Position numbers and translations under genes: made by a program. The notes beneath the pieces are model-generated. The model did not search any database and had not been told where the DNA came from. It saw nothing but the letters and a program-made list of their open reading frames with translations. From Cristatella mucedo (Eukaryota > Bryozoa > Phylactolaemata > Cristatellidae), in NCBI GenBank assembly GCA_009760855.2, contig WPIO01000010.1, forward strand, positions 3,851,001 to 3,915,000: a DNA stretch of 64,000 nt, written 5' to 3'. Positions 20,960 through 33,850 of this stretch are shown here, piece by piece (positions within the stretch are counted from its first letter, which is position 1; every line of letters starts with the position of its first letter).

Positions 20960-21510
20960 TATGGATCGATAAACTGATAAATAGACAGATACAATGCGAG
21001 ATAGACAGACAAACAAATGTGTACAGCTAGATAGATAGATAGGGAGAAAGATAGATATATGAATGGATGGATGGACGGAAGGGTGGACGGACGGACGATT
21101 TGATGAACGGACAGACGAATTGATGGACGGACGGACGAATTAATGGACGGGTGGATGAACGGATGGATAAACGGAAATGGACTGGGTGGACAGACGGATG
21201 GACGGATGAGCGGGTATTGATGGACGGACCCGGCGGACGAATGGATTGACGGACGAACGAATTGATAGACGGACGGAGTAATCATGGACGGACGGACAGC
21301 TTGATCGACGGATGGATGAATGAATGGACGGACGTATGGATGGATGGACGAACAGATAGATGGATGGAGGATGGACAGATAGATATATAGACATATAGGC
21401 GGACGGACGTACGGGCGGACGGACGGATAGATGGCTGGATGGATGGATGGCTGGATGGATGGATGGCTGGATGGATGGATGGATTAGATAGACAGAATAG
21501 ATATATAGAT
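20960..21510. repeat. Degenerate (GGAT/GGAC)n tetranucleotide array
   Basis: About 550 bases are built from tggatgga, gacggacg and gatagata variants. Purity is highest at 21,430-21,490 with a 'ggctggatggat' sub-period. Long minus-strand open frames here (poly Pro-Ser-Ile-His) follow from the 4-base period and are not genes. Confidence 0.9.
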
Positions 21511-21569
21511 ATGCGAGCAATTGCATAAGTACATAAAGAATTAATTACAGGAACCCACTAAAAGCTGTC

Positions 21570-21960
21570 AGAAATAGATACGTTTTTAGTTGTTTTTTTT
21601 AATGTTGACAAGTCAGGAGATGTTGTGACGCAAGAGGGGAGCGATTTCCAGGCTTTGGGAGCATACTAACTAAAAGCACGCTCTCCAAATGATTTGAGAT
21701 TTGTACGAGATATGGGCAAGCAGTTAGATTCCGAAAAGCGAGTAATACAATGCTTAGCCCGGTGGTGGAGTAGATCTGATAGGTAGGCTGGAGCCAAACA
21801 ATGTAGGGACCTAAAAATTAGTGACAAAACCTTGAAGTCGATGCGTTGCTTGACTAGTAGCCACTGCAGATCGAGGAGAAGTGGTGTGACGTGGCAACAG
21901 TGACGCTCACAACATAGCTTAGCATTTTACGGCACAACCGTAGAAGCATGATTCGGGTAT
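21570..21960 (-). mobile_element. L2-like LINE fragment, reverse orientation
   Basis: It is closely similar to 18,480-18,900 and 40,690-41,200 in the same orientation. It contains the reverse-complemented 'ctccaaatgatttgag' block and the 'ggtggagtagatctgataggtaggctggag' region. The minus-strand translation has the pattern APKAW-type residues around the ttgggagcata segment. Confidence 0.65.
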
Positions 21961-22539
21961 GCATTTAAGTCACAAGTCAGTTGCCGCAGTCTTTATTGAT
22001 TGATTGTTTGCTTGCCGTTAGCATCATCGACCATGACTCAAAGTCGTCACTGCTTAGCGAATTTTGATTTCGTTGCTTCCACAGTATCTTGCCTTGAAGT
22101 GCGTCATTCAGGTATGCTGGAGTGCATCGTCAGAAAGGTGGAGATTTATTTTTTCTAGGCCATTAGTTGTCATGACAACGCATGGAATAACTGCATGGGT
22201 TGAAAAGAGTTTCGTTCAACTAATCGCGGGTCTTCCACGATTAATGCGGCAGGTGAGAAGCAGCTTCTACCAACGGCTCTGCTTTCCAATATGTTAGAAG
22301 AACATACATTGGACTTACAATCCATGGCGGCAACAAGGCTTTGCTTTAATTTACATGTGACTGTTAAATTTATTTGTCGACACTCTTCTGCGCCATCTCA
22401 CAAACGCTCCATTTTACTGCTAAACACAAGAACAACCTATTGTGTGTATGCACAGCACTTATCTTGTATTTTGTCCCATCTTCTCGGCCCTAACCTGTCT
22501 GAAACTACTTCCTGATATGAATATACTATGCGGTTACGC

Positions 22540-23590
22540 CGCACGCGAGGCTAACTTTGTCAGTTCTGAAGTGAGTGCAGCATTCATGCGCAATAGCTTT
22601 CGTACCAAAGCAAGCTCATTTGCTCGCCAACTTTCCAGTCTGGCAGTGAGCATAAGCAGACTTCTATGCAACGCGGCATTTTCCTTTCCAAGCTCTAGCT
22701 CGGTCTTTCTGCACGGAGCTCAGAGTGCGGAGCCACTTTCTTTGCTGTCGGTCGGTGGCAGACTCGATCGACTGCAGCGCCTCCAAACGTCGCTCGTGCT
22801 GCAGCTTCATCCGCTCCTCGAGCGACTCGCTGGTCGTCTGCAAACGTTGACGTGTCGGAGAGCTCGGATCCTCCCGGTCACGAGAGCGGTCTTCTCGCGG
22901 CCTTCCTGCTTCTCCTGCTGCGCCCTCGTGGCATCCTCCTCATCGTCATGGACTTCTTCTTTAGTGTCACCTCCAGCGCCTCGCGGCACTAGCCACTCGT
23001 CTACGTTTTAGAAAGCTCTGCCGCTCGAATTAAAACTACCTTGACCTCGATACGGTCCTCCATCCATCAAATCGGCGAAAGCTGCTTGTAGCGACTTTCG
23101 AGCATTTAAGAACTGCTCCTGAATGAAAATGGCTTTTTTTCCGCCAAGGCTGCATATGAGTCCGAGCTTTCGCGCCGGACCGTTTCCAAAAGGCACAACA
23201 ATCTCTCGGAAATTGCCTTCTGCTATCCACATGAATCTAGCGCTCCAGGGAATTCAACGTTAGCAGCGGATAGGATCACGCCTGGGCCTACCAGGTGTTG
23301 TGCAGGCCGAGCCAAAACTGATGTCCGTCCCTTGGAGTGAACTTTTTTCCTCGTATCCGTCGTCCGCAGACGACGATTCTTGGTTGCCGGAGTCCAGAGT
23401 AGCACCCATCCGTTTTGCAGCGATGCGCCTTATCTCGCCGACGCTGACGACTTGCAATGATATATCACTTTGCATCGTATTGCCTCTAGCGGCAGCTGCA
23501 GGGTTGCTAAAATTGGTCGTTGCTTCGTTGTTTCTAAAAAAAAAAACTGGAAAATCACCCGATCTCATTCTCTGCACCTTTTTCGTCAAC
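22540..23590 (-). other. Possible unrecognised protein-coding segment (pseudogene or exon)
   Basis: GC content and codon-like texture rise here. Minus-strand frames include 23,260-23,589 (109 codons from an ATG, MTKKVQRMRSGDF start), 23,008-23,232 (74 codons) and 22,807-22,989. A further piece in another frame near 22,700-22,860 is strongly alpha-helical (EERMKLQHERRLEALQSIES), and another near 22,550-22,680 is leucine-rich. Such charged C-terminal helices occur in Myb/SANT-like proteins of Harbinger transposons and in many host proteins. I do not recognise a domain. Frames change between pieces, so this is either a decayed transposon gene or exons with introns I cannot place. Confidence 0.3.
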
Positions 23591-23699
23591 GAGTCGGCAT
23601 CCTAATGACTGTAACCGTTAAGCGGCGTACAACTTCTGACATTTTTGAGTACCTGAATATAGATTTGTTCCGTTTAGGTTGCAATGTAAAAGATATTTA

Positions 23700-24265
23700 A
23701 TTTTTGTTATTGTCACTCAAGCGGTTCCGCTATTGTCCAAGGCTATCGTAATCAGAAACCACACACCCAGATGTAAAAGCCTTGAGGGGATTATGATGAG
23801 GTGAGCCCAGAAGATGAGCCTTAACTTGATTAGAGCTCATGTGTAGTTGTTGTTTAGCTGGCGACAACGCAGATTTGTTTTTAATGTGAAGTTTCAAGCA
23901 ATTCCCTTGTTGCATGCTTTAAAAAGCCACCGACACATTTCCCGCGAGGCCGACAGTGAGCCATAGCGCTTAGTCAAGCGTGGCCGCAGGGAATGCTGTT
24001 TTAGCTCCACTTTAGACCCTTCGCTGCCCCGTTCGGAAACGGACCTCGACACTGGGTGTCATGACTGCACCATCGGGCCCGCTTCTCTACTCACTTCCTG
24101 ATAAAAACTATTGTGACATATCCATTAAAAAGTAAGTACCAATTCAGAATGAGCCACTGATCGTTCGTGTCGACGAATCGCCAAGCTTACGCTCTATTTT
24201 GAGAGGGACGCAATCTAAGTGGAGCTTTGTCTCTGGTTGAGGGAAGCATGCAGCCTCTGCAGTCA
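23700..24265. other. Unassigned intergenic sequence
   Basis: No domain, repeat array or transposon match was recognised. Confidence 0.4.
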
Positions 24266-24269
24266 CCAT

Positions 24270-24375
24270 CTTAGACTGCTGCTGACTGCTGCTGACTGCT
24301 GCTGACTGCTGTCGCCTTTTGTCTGGTGCTGGCTGCTGCCGACTGCTGCCGACTGCTGTCGATACTGCTGCTGCC
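24270..24375. repeat. Short tandem repeat (gctgctgact / gctgccgact)
   Basis: Imperfect copies of a 9-10 base unit, ctgctgact and ctgccgact, lie in two clusters separated by about 25 bases. The unit gives a Gln/Ser-rich open frame on the minus strand, probably incidental. Confidence 0.8.
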
Positions 24376-24379
24376 CATG

Positions 24380-26900
24380 TTTGATAGTTCACCATGTAAT
24401 GCATGAGTCGGCAAGTTCCAGAGGACTTCCGCTTCCTGCTTGCTTGCTGCTCTTTTGAAATGTCTGTCAGCTGTGAGCGTCAGTGCTAATTTGCTTGCTC
24501 TTAGTTGGGCATAGGTATCCGGATGTGCAACGTTGATACCTTGTGTGTAATTTCATGGTGCGTGCATCAGTTTCCCACACACAGAAAAGCAGAGTTTGAG
24601 AAGCTGAGGTTTAAGAGACAGTGGCAGTTGCTGCGACCGGTGGCGGCCGTTCAGCTGGCTTTCTGAGCAGGATCCTGCGCCTGAATATTGGTCTGCCGAT
24701 TGGATGCCGAGTCGATCGAGCCACCTGTTCATCTAGCCGCGGCATGCCACTCAGGGCGCTGATGCTGTCATAAGTCCTTGCTCTCAAGTTCCTAGGCATT
24801 GTGCTACAGCTACGCACAGTGGATGACAGCCTCTAGGTGGGGGAGCAGCAGCTGGTAGGCAGCTGGGGTGGGTGGAGTGGGTGCAGACAGCATGCAGCCA
24901 GCCTTCAGTTGGACCATACGACTCATTGTATGGCTAGCTTGTCGACGGCAACTGATCACCACGGATGAAAAGATGTAGCAATCACCATCAGACGCTCGGG
25001 TCCGTGCAGAACATGAACGAGCATGTGCAAAGAGATGCGGACTGGCGCGCCAAACCGTACCATTATCAACCGCTGTGCAGCAAGCTTCGGATCAGGGCAG
25101 CACTGCCTCACATTCACATGACTCGCTCACGAACTATGTAAGCACCAACTATGCCCATGAAAAAGCAGCACCACTGAGCAGCGCGAGTAGTGGCACGCTT
25201 CTGCACACAGACTTGTGAAGCCAGCTAGAGAGAGACTGTTGATTTTGAGGACGAAGCTAGGAGCCGGCATTCTGTACGGTCACCGCCTTGACTAGAAACG
25301 AACAGACGAAGCTTCTAATATGTAAACCACGATCAGTCATTCCCGAGAGTCACTACTTAGAAGTGAACCAATTATCAGGTGGCTTACTGTGCATTTTGTA
25401 GTATGTGAAAGAACAAGTAGCTTCACTTAAAGAACAGTTAGCTCCTGCTACATCTCAAGCAGCTACAAAGCTGGGTAGCACAAGAACGTCCCGTTGTTCC
25501 TAAGGCAACTGAATAAAAAAAAAAACTCTACAAGTGCTATCAATCAAAGAGTTCAAGACTATTCAGCTAGCTTTGTGGCTGCAGCATATGAAAATTCAGC
25601 CATAACGTTGTATAACAAACATAACTTAGTTATTCAAACGCAGCCTGTTTCTTATAACAGCGACAATAAAATTGGTAAGAACTAAGTACCACAGTACATG
25701 TAGCAATAAATAGTGGATGCTTAAATATTGATAACTGAGAATACTAACCTATTAAAAATTGCAGAATTGCTTTTCGTCGTCGAAAAACTTGTGAAATGTG
25801 TGTCATGTGCTGCATTGCATGCGAATTGGCCAGGTTTCGTGTGAATTCTATCGATGCATACCTCAGTGAAAGATATTTCATCATTTGAAAAACCAGAACA
25901 TGGGATGCTTTCGTGGAGATATTTCAATGCGGTCGATCTTTGCTATTTTGCCCAATTTGCAAATTTTGGGCTTTTCTGAAACAGTGCAAGCATCTCCCTG
26001 ACCACAGAATCGTGCCAAAACGCGAGATGTGGTACATAACTGTCGAGAAATGAGATAAAGCTGAAGTTCGGGAGCAGAACATCGACACTACGTTGGGCTT
26101 TGTCTCATTTAGAGAGGACAAACCGAAGAATCCCGACAGTCAAAGTGACTATAATTACTGTGCCTGCTGCAAAGAGTATGCTTACCACACAATCCAACCA
26201 AAATAGCCAGCTAATTTCCTAATTTTCTTCATTTCTTAATTTGAATTTATTCTGCAAGGTGTTTTAAAGTTTTTAGAAAGATGCCACCTCTGTTTCATCC
26301 CAACCGTTGTTAGCTAACCTACATGCGCATATGCCTAGCTTATTTTTGTTCTCAAGCTTAAGACTAAGTTTTCATCATCTCCTACTCTTTCTCATCATCT
26401 GTGCTTCCTGTTCAGCCTGACAAGGATGGTTGTCTCTGTCCTAAACTTCCCAGTTAATTCTCCAGTTGTCCCAGCTCAACCTCGACCAGAAAGCAAAACC
26501 TGACCAAAACCTTGATTGAAAGCTACACATTTCGGCATCATGACTCTGAGCCCTGCAGCTGGAAGTTATGTGAGACGTATCTACCAAACCACCAACGCAG
26601 AAGGCCACAAAGCTGTGTGGTATGCATATTTCCATGACCGAACATATTTCTATCTAATCAGCAAGTTGCACATTGCCACGGCAAGCGGTCTCTTAAAAGC
26701 TTCTCTGCATGCTAACTGTGACATGTTCGACCTTTGAGCCTATTACATATCTATGGAGGTATATGCTCATTTGAATATTGGGGGTCTATACTCATACGTA
26801 GGATGATAATGATATTTCTTTCTTTTACCAACAGTGCTCTTTATGACAGCTGACGTAGCCTCGAGGCTTCTCGTCCAGATAGATCCGAGTCACTACGATA
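24380..26900. other. Unassigned intergenic sequence
   Basis: Only short open frames without domains are present. Segments near 26,290-26,440 resemble generic LINE-like text but could not be assigned. No RNA gene was recognised. Confidence 0.35.
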
Positions 26901-26904
26901 CATA

Positions 26905-27045
26905 ATTAATTTGTATGGAACCCTTGGAGAACTTGTGCCACAGGGCTTGAGCCTACGACGTCAGTCATCAAAGGCATTCACCTTGACCTCAGTTGTTAAT
27001 GGCGAGCACGTTAACCACGGGGACAAAGTAGGAATCACGCCCATG
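26905..27045 (-). mobile_element. tRNA-derived SINE, copy 2 (reverse, diverged)
   Basis: The reverse complement shows the order A-box-like 'gtggttaacgtgctcgcc', then 'gaggtcaaggtgaa', the B-box-like segment ('ggctcaagccctg') and a tail with 'ctccaagggttccatac'. The layout matches copies 1 and 4 with substantial divergence. Confidence 0.65.
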
Positions 27046-27169
27046 CTACTCTGGCCTCTCCTGTCCCCCTGTCCCGACTGACATCACGACATGCCCTGAC
27101 TTGAGAATATTTAAAAAGAGGCTAAAACCGCACGCGTGCCTTTCGGCATTTGCTGGCTCTTTGTGGATA

Positions 27170-27275
27170 GTCCTTCGTGTGATAACACATGCTTAGAATG
27201 CTCACTGTATCACTAACTAACTGACATGCTTCCTTTCAAGCCTAAATAAAGTGCCTAGAAATAAACTTAGTTCAA
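27170..27275 (+). mobile_element. L2-like LINE 3' end fragment
   Basis: The segment 'taaataaagtgcctagaaataaacttagttc' with preceding sequence is similar to the last part of 17,219-17,456 and 60,524-60,755. It is short and diverged. Confidence 0.4.
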
Positions 27276-27279
27276 GTAG

Positions 27280-28325
27280 ATGCCATGCGTGTGTCCTCTT
27301 CTTATTAAAATGGGCCTCATCGAGGGCTTGCTTGACTTGACGTACGAAGGAAGCTTGATTTGAGTTGACACTCGCGTAGCAACACCTTCCAAATGGCAAG
27401 TTTAGTGTCCGCAATCGCGTAATTTTTCTGCATGTGGTTTACTAAGCCACGAAACTTGTATGGCTTTACCTGCTTTAAAAGCTGCAGAAAGTTTTATTGG
27501 CTGCTCGCGTCAGTAGCTGTACATCATCCTTGAAATAAACATGTGCTGGGCAGTCTTACGTCTGAATAGATAACGACAAGCAAAAAATTGAGCAGATTTG
27601 GCATCATCAGGATTCACCGACTCATCCCAAACTGTCTTTCTTCAGATACCCCCACCCTTGCACTCAGCTAGCAGTCCGTGTATATGAGCGCTTATTCTCA
27701 TTTCGCAATCTAACAGATAAAAGGTCATTGCGGTGCATGATGGAGTTCCTCTCATGCTGCGCTCTAACTTTGCAATAAAACTAAGCTCCGTAGCTGTGAA
27801 GATGCGTTGAGGTGTACTTTTGGTTTGGCAACTACTTCTATAGTCACAATTCTAAATGCTTAATGTGTCATGTCATGATAAACCATACAATTCTAATAAT
27901 TTACAAGTTTCATTTTTATTTCTAGGCCAAATTTGCTACTTCTTTTGTTGAGTAATGACCGCATCGTGCGATGGTTACTTTTTGGCTAGCCACTCGTTAA
28001 TTGAAAGCATATGCATGAAGAAGCATCCATTTTATTGCAAATGGCGATCGCAATGCTGTGGTACACTCATTCAAGGTATCAATAAAATTTTGGAGAGGAG
28101 ACCCCACTTCTCCCACTGGACCAGTTGTGCTTGATTCTTTCCGAACAGAACAGACAATACAATTGCCCACATGTCTACATAAAATAGCTTTTGGATTACG
28201 GACAATATAATTTCAAAATCGTTCTTGTAAAACCTGTCGCTTGTGATCTTCGGGCTGTTAGCTCTGGTTTGCCTCACATCGGCTACAGCGACGAATAAAC
28301 GTAATGCTTGCCTTGCAGACATGTG
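27280..28325. other. Unassigned intergenic sequence
   Basis: No gene or repeat was recognised apart from AT-rich patches. The distal part could be older L2 sequence upstream of the next fragment. Confidence 0.35.
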
Positions 28326-28329
28326 ACTC

Positions 28330-29300
28330 ATGATGTTGGCAAATTTCCTTAAACTGAATGGCAATAAAATTGAACTGCTAATCTTAGGACACCCTAAGCC
28401 GGCGGCTAGACTAGAAGTCTTTGCTCTTTTACTAGGTTATGCTGCTGTGCGACCACCACCACGTTCTCGAAATTTAGGTGTTGCCTTTGACAGCTGCCTA
28501 AATTTTGAAAGTTTAATTAAGAAAACTGCCTCCACAGCTAACCACCACGTCCAATCTCTATATGGATTAGGGACTCTCTACCGCGTTGGCTTGCAAATAA
28601 TTTAAATAGCTCCCTGATTCTGTCTCGGCTAGATTAATGCATTTCATTTTGGCTAGGTTAGAGAAAAACATTAGGCCACTGCAGCTATGATGAATGTGGT
28701 TGCTATGCTAGTTAACAAATTACAGAGGTTCAGCCATGCGTCTTCTTTGCTGAAGGAGCTTCGATGGCTTCCGGTTGATCAACCAATACCGAGTAAAGCT
28801 CTTAGGCTCACCCACAAGACCCGCCATGGCGTGGCTTTATCATACCTAATTAAACTGCCGCAACAATTTCAGCCTCCTCGGACCCTCAGGTCATCTGCAG
28901 ACAATACTTTAGCTGTTCTATTCCTACACTTAAAGAGCGTTGGCGATAAATACTTTTGCTCTGCAGGTTCTAGACTGTGGAACTCGCTTCCACGATTCTT
29001 ACGTAACTCCACCTTCTTTCGTGCTGCCGACTGTGGAGCATTTTTTCAGCCATCCTGGGCTGCCACCGCTATCCTGCTCACTAACTCACCTGCTCTTGAC
29101 TCACCTCTACCTCTCACTTTTTTCGTTGCTGCGTGAGAGGAAGTCTGTTGGCAACCACGTGCCGAACCGAACGGCCAATCATGTTCCTAGTGCACTATGG
29201 ATAACTCTCCTGTGTAACACCAACACAGAGTCTTTGTGGCGGCGTGTAGAGTTACAGACGAAGACACGTCGCATTAAATAACGAGTCCTAGCGGAAGTCA
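28330..29300 (+). mobile_element. L2-like LINE fragment, longest copy in window
   Basis: Open frame 28,330-28,605 encodes a reverse transcriptase thumb-side region with LKLNGNKIELLILG and NLGVAFDSCLNF, canonical CR1/L2 landmarks. Open frame 28,687-29,136 encodes LLKELRWLPVDQPI, then SYLIKLPQQF, then GDKYFCSAGSRLWNSLPRFL, the C-terminal region of these proteins. A shift lies between the two. The 3' untranslated part with 'gtagagttacagacgaagacac' follows. The endonuclease and most of the polymerase domain are missing, as usual for 5'-truncated LINE insertions. Confidence 0.85.
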
Positions 29301-29349
29301 GTGCCAGATATTGCACGCTGGACTCCAATAAACGGTTCTTGTGTCTAGC

Positions 29350-30915
29350 AGAGCGGTAGCAGTAGCACCAGCACCAGCTGTGGAAGGAGCAAATAGATTA
29401 TGCAATGCATTCACTGGCTGCATATATTTCTCTGAGTGTTTTTTAACACCAGCTTGCTAATGAGAATCTTCACTGGAACATCTCGCTGCCCTATGTGAAA
29501 CTCTATTCATTTTTACAATCGAGAACAAGCTCATTCGAAATTTTCGGGTAGTCTTTGGTAACCACAAGGCAGAGCAGACACGATCTCTTTCGCTCGACAG
29601 ATCTACAACGATGGCAGACGCCCTGTGATGATGCACGGCCTTTTATTGGCTGCCCAATATTAGCCTCTGAGCGTGGCGCCCACTGCTAAGGATCTGTCGA
29701 TGTGGTTACAAGCCACAGTTGAGTAAACCATTGTTAGTGTTGGTAAGGCCCAATTTAAGTTTAGAGGTGTAAGACTCCGATGTTCTTTGGTTGGGCCTGG
29801 TTTCTTAAGTCTGCTTTCCTAGTCGTTGCTTCTTATACTGTGCTGTAAGTCATAGAGGTATGCCTTATTGTCGTAGGCTCTTAGACTACTTCTGCCATTC
29901 CCACCACGACGCTAAAGGACGGGGGCTGCATATAAGCACACATGGTCTGCAATCACAAAATAGATGCTGAAGTAGTCGAGTCACTGCTTCTAAATCATAG
30001 GATTCGTTGGTAGAAATGTAGCGACGCCTCCTCTCGCTATCAGGTGGGATTATATTATCAAGATGGAAGCTTTACTTTTAGTGGCTCGTATGCTTAAAGT
30101 GCCTACCTGTACGTGCGTTTAACTTTGTGTGCGACTCGTATGGTCAGGACTAGCTAGCGGGAGGCCTCCGTGGTTTACCTGCCATATCGGTCGGTGAGCG
30201 ACGCTTCACAATGACAGACCAAGGCTGAACTGTCAGCCTGCCGAATCAATTACTCTAGCTACGAGCAGCAGGGATCAGCAGTGTCAGGTCCGGCAATCAT
30301 CCATGTGTCTCCAAATTTGCTTTGTGCATAATCATTTGCTAGCTTAAAGTAAACAGAAACTAAGTCATTGACCTGCAGCCAAGTGGCTGATTATGTGACT
30401 GATAGCCCATGCAGTCAATTAAAATTGACAGCTGCTCTGGTAGAGCACACCACTTGACGGCTCCCAATACTAAGAGTAAGCTGACACTCGGCTGCCAATT
30501 GGCGCACGCACACACATGCTGGTATTTCAGCTGAGTCTGGACATTATGTATCGAACTCGGCACAGCCAATTAACTACACCCCGACGAGCTGCTCGATCCG
30601 GTGTTTGCTTTGACAGATTCACCCTATAATTGCAACTACTCAAATGACAATGGCCTGTACTGTTTCATAGCATTGCCGGCGTTTCCCTACTCGCATAACC
30701 GAAATTACCCCTGAGCTGATTGAACAGCAGGTGAGCTACAGACAGGCGTGCACAGTGGGTCAGCACCTGCCTGTGACTAAACAAGCCAAGCTCTTGCCGA
30801 CAAAGTGCTTTTATTGGCTAGGGTAAGAAACGCCAGAAGGTCGTCGCTCGATTCTTGATTTTCTATAAGTGAGCTGAGAGTGCACTAGGTGCTGGCGAAA
30901 GTCCTTGAGAAAGTG
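29350..30915. other. Unassigned intergenic sequence
   Basis: No domain, RNA gene or array was recognised. A few trinucleotide words (agcagtagcaccagcacc) occur near 29,355. Confidence 0.4.
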
Positions 30916-30919
30916 TGCT

Positions 30920-30990
30920 AGTACTTTAATTGTAATGTAATGTATCTCTGCCGGTAACTCACCAGTTATAGTGAAGCCCACGTCGACTGA
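30920..30990 (-). mobile_element. L2-like LINE 3' terminal scrap
   Basis: The reverse complement contains 'gcagagatacattacattaca', matching the 3' end shared with 50,035-50,205 and 62,340-62,375. Confidence 0.45.
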
Positions 30991-30999
30991 AGCCACTCA

Positions 31000-32215
31000 A
31001 GCGGAATGAGATGGTTTAGCCCAACGCAGCTCATGTCTTATCCTGCTAGTAGCATGCGTGGAGATTCACTCCTGCACTGAGCTACATCTCAATGGAGAAC
31101 CCTGGCACTGATTTCCTTGTAATGAGCTTCCCGAGACGAACTGATCAGTCCTTGATCGCATCCGGTCTGATTTGGACAAGTGAGCTGAACAGCTGTAGTG
31201 CTGGCACAAGAAACCTTACACTGCGACTGGGTGGGAAAGGGGTGTGCTGCTACTCAGGAGCAAACGAGCTTGATGCAAAATTGGCTGGGCACTGATAGCT
31301 GCAAAGAAAGCCGTCCGAGTTCGAGCTGTGTATGCTGACCACGAGTTGGCTGAGTAGGCAGCCACCGAATGACAATGTTCGATACGTGACGAGTTCCTCT
31401 CCGGGATTGCTGAGTATGATTATTGGCAGCCAAGTCAGTGGCTCACTCACCTGGGCGCGGTCATTTGTGACACGTGTTGCCAGCCAAACCGTGTGCCGAC
31501 CAGAAACTTAAAGAGGTATCTAGCCTTGAGGAGAGGGCCTGATGTGAGAGCGAAACTTGTTGAGCTAGGTGCCGTTTCCGGGAAGCATTGTGCACTACGT
31601 GCAGCCTCTCCGTTGGCTTGTGTGATGACTCAACCAAAAACCCTGGAAAAGTACATTGAATAATCACGAGCAAGACCACAGTGTCGCAATCAATGCGCTG
31701 AGCAAAGGATACGGCAGATGTGCAGCTATGGGCATCTGTACTCGTAGCGCAGCATGGAGTCTCCCTGCCGTCGCTCGCTGTTGACAGTTTTGCATATGTG
31801 GTCGACTACAGGCGCTTACCGATCGTTGTGGTAAATGGCTGTGTGCAATATTGCCCAGCCCACGTAAACTGCTGCCACTGGTGCCGTGGTGACAGTGGTT
31901 GTTCATCGCCGGCCAGGCTTCTGCTGCAGCGACCGCGGTGAGTGGCAGTACTATGTATTCCGCCTCATGAACTCAGCCTCGCGGCTCACGATAGGTGCCG
32001 TCGGGACAGTCTTTAAATAAACTTCGGTCGCTATTTCCCGGCAGGCAGTTCGGGTCATTCTTTCGTTAATTATACGTAGGGAGTCTGCTCTCATTCCTTC
32101 TACGACGGTACCAATATGTCCAGGTATTTTTAGGATCCAGATCGCGTTAACTAGAGCTCACTACTGTGGACCACGCGAGCACATAGTTGAACTCGCAAAC
32201 GTAGTTGGATTGGGT
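31000..32215. other. Unassigned intergenic sequence
   Basis: Only short open frames on both strands are present, none with recognisable domains. Confidence 0.4.
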
Positions 32216-32219
32216 CCTG

Positions 32220-32640
32220 TAAGACCCTGGCTAAACTGCTACATCAGATTCAGCCTCCTTGGCTCTTGTGCGGAAAATGAATTAGCTGTTCCATCCTTTC
32301 ACTTAATGACCACTAGCATAAGAAGCTTTTGCCTTACTGCCGATCCTTGAAAGTGGAACTCGCATCAATAGTTCCTATGCAGCGACGTCTTCTCTCCTGC
32401 TGTTCAACTCTGGCACACCATTTCCAGCCGTCCTAGGACTACTACTTCTATGCTACTCACTGCCTCGACTGTCCTCTCATTCATTTATGCATCTAGCTTT
32501 CTTTCTGTTCCTTGAGATGAAGTCTGGGTGCTACCCTATACGTGCTAAGTTGCTTGGTTTCCTAGTACACTACAGGAAACTTCAGCGTAACACTTAGTGT
32601 GTGTGGCTTTGTAGAGTTGCAGATAAAGAAACATATCTAC
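32220..32640 (+). mobile_element. L2-like LINE fragment
   Basis: It aligns by eye to 28,840-29,260 and 61,930-62,360. Shared segments are 'aaactgctacatcagattcagcctcc', the LWNSLP-equivalent 'tgaaagtggaactcgc', the 'gagatgaagtctgggtgctaccc' block and the 3' end 'ctttgtagagttgcagataaag'. Stops and shifts are frequent. Confidence 0.75.
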
Positions 32641-32644
32641 ATGC

Positions 32645-33400
32645 GTTGCAGGCGCATGCAGGCAAGCAGCTGACTTGGCGCGGTCGTACTTCTTTGTTCT
32701 TGGATGCCCCACTTTACTGTGTGCCGCCACGGATCGCTCTTGGTTGGCAATACAGAACCATGCCTTTCCATGTCCCAGAAAAATACCAGGAACTCAGTTA
32801 CTATAACAGGAATTAAATAACTCTAGCAACGCTAAGCAAACAGTAAAAATGTAGTCCTCGTGTCGCCTGGAATGACGGGAGACGATATCTGAAATACTTC
32901 CTATTCAGGTTTGCTGTCGTAGCCCGCACCGTTCTGCCTCTGGTCGTTTGGCTGTTCCTCTAGCGAACTTCAAATCATTTGGAGACTGCCTGGAGTTCGT
33001 ACGCTCCCAAAGTGCGTCAATCACTCCCGAATAACACGAGTCGCGAGTCACTGTAGCTCCTTTGGCTAAAGAGGAGCATGGCAGAATTTTCGAGATTTAT
33101 TGACCAAGCCATATTAATTAACCAACGGCCGTCGTAATCACTATCAGTAGAAACGCTGGCCACAAAGGTGGAAATCCTCGTTTCCCACTGCAAGCAAGTA
33201 GCGAGAGCGAGGCTAAGGCTCTTCTACCGCACTGCAAATGAGGCTGTTGAATCTACTGACCTTGACTTTTTTGGTAGCCCAATCAATAATGAAATACTAA
33301 TAGAGCCATGAAACTAAAAAGATCTTCTTTGGACCCCCTGGGCTACATAGTCTATAATCCTGGGCATGAGTAGAACACGTGATGTACATGTATAACATAT
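32645..33400. other. Mostly unassigned; short L2 scrap at about 32,950-33,040
   Basis: The piece 'cttcaaatcatttggagac...ttcgtacgctcccaaag' matches the reverse complement of part of the L2 copies at 18,600 and 21,670, so it is a plus-oriented scrap. The rest is unassigned. Confidence 0.4.
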
Positions 33401-33404
33401 CATT

Positions 33405-33552
33405 CGTTTGTATGGCGCCTTAAGAGAACTTAATCGCCATTCAGGCAATTCGCTTATGCCACGGGGCTCGAGCCGTCGACCTCGGCCATCAAATACATTC
33501 ACCTTGGCCTTGGTCGGGGCGAGCGCTTTAACCACTAGTCCAAACCAGCGAG
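33405..33552 (-). mobile_element. tRNA-derived SINE, copy 3 (reverse)
   Basis: The reverse complement shows 'ggtttggactagtggttaaa', then 'cgctcgccccgaccaaggcc', a B-box-like 'ggctcgagccccg', then 'aagttctcttaaggcgccatacaa'. All correspond to copies 1 and 4. Confidence 0.8.
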
Positions 33553-33769
33553 GACGGCTGGTAGTATAGGTGTTCGTGAGAATAAAACGTTTATAAAGCC
33601 GAGCATCCATCGAAGGGACACTTAATTGACAAGCACTCAGCGATAGCCGCATTGCCGCACTATTGATAATGCGCACATGCCTACGGCTGTAATACGTTAC
33701 TTAGCTTTTCTAATTAGGGGAGAAAAGTCACTTTTAGAGCCGCGCATTTAGAGTTTCCTGTGGGCGTAA

Positions 33770-33850
33770 TAATGCAAACAATAATAAGTCTTTAGTATAG
33801 TGCCCTAAGAGATGTTAATCTCGATTCGAGTGCTTTACAACCTTTGCTGC
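33770..33850 (-). mobile_element. SINE or L2 3' tail scrap
   Basis: The reverse complement 'gagattaacatctcttaggg' followed by 'cactatactaaagacttatt' matches the SINE/L2 tail. No head is attached. Confidence 0.45.

Noticed and set aside
20944-21526. Minus-strand frames rich in Pro-Ser-Ile-His
   Set aside because: Generated by the ggat/ggac tetranucleotide array.
24270-24375. Possible CRISPR-like array
   Set aside because: Units are contiguous 9-10 base repeats without unique spacers; the DNA is animal.
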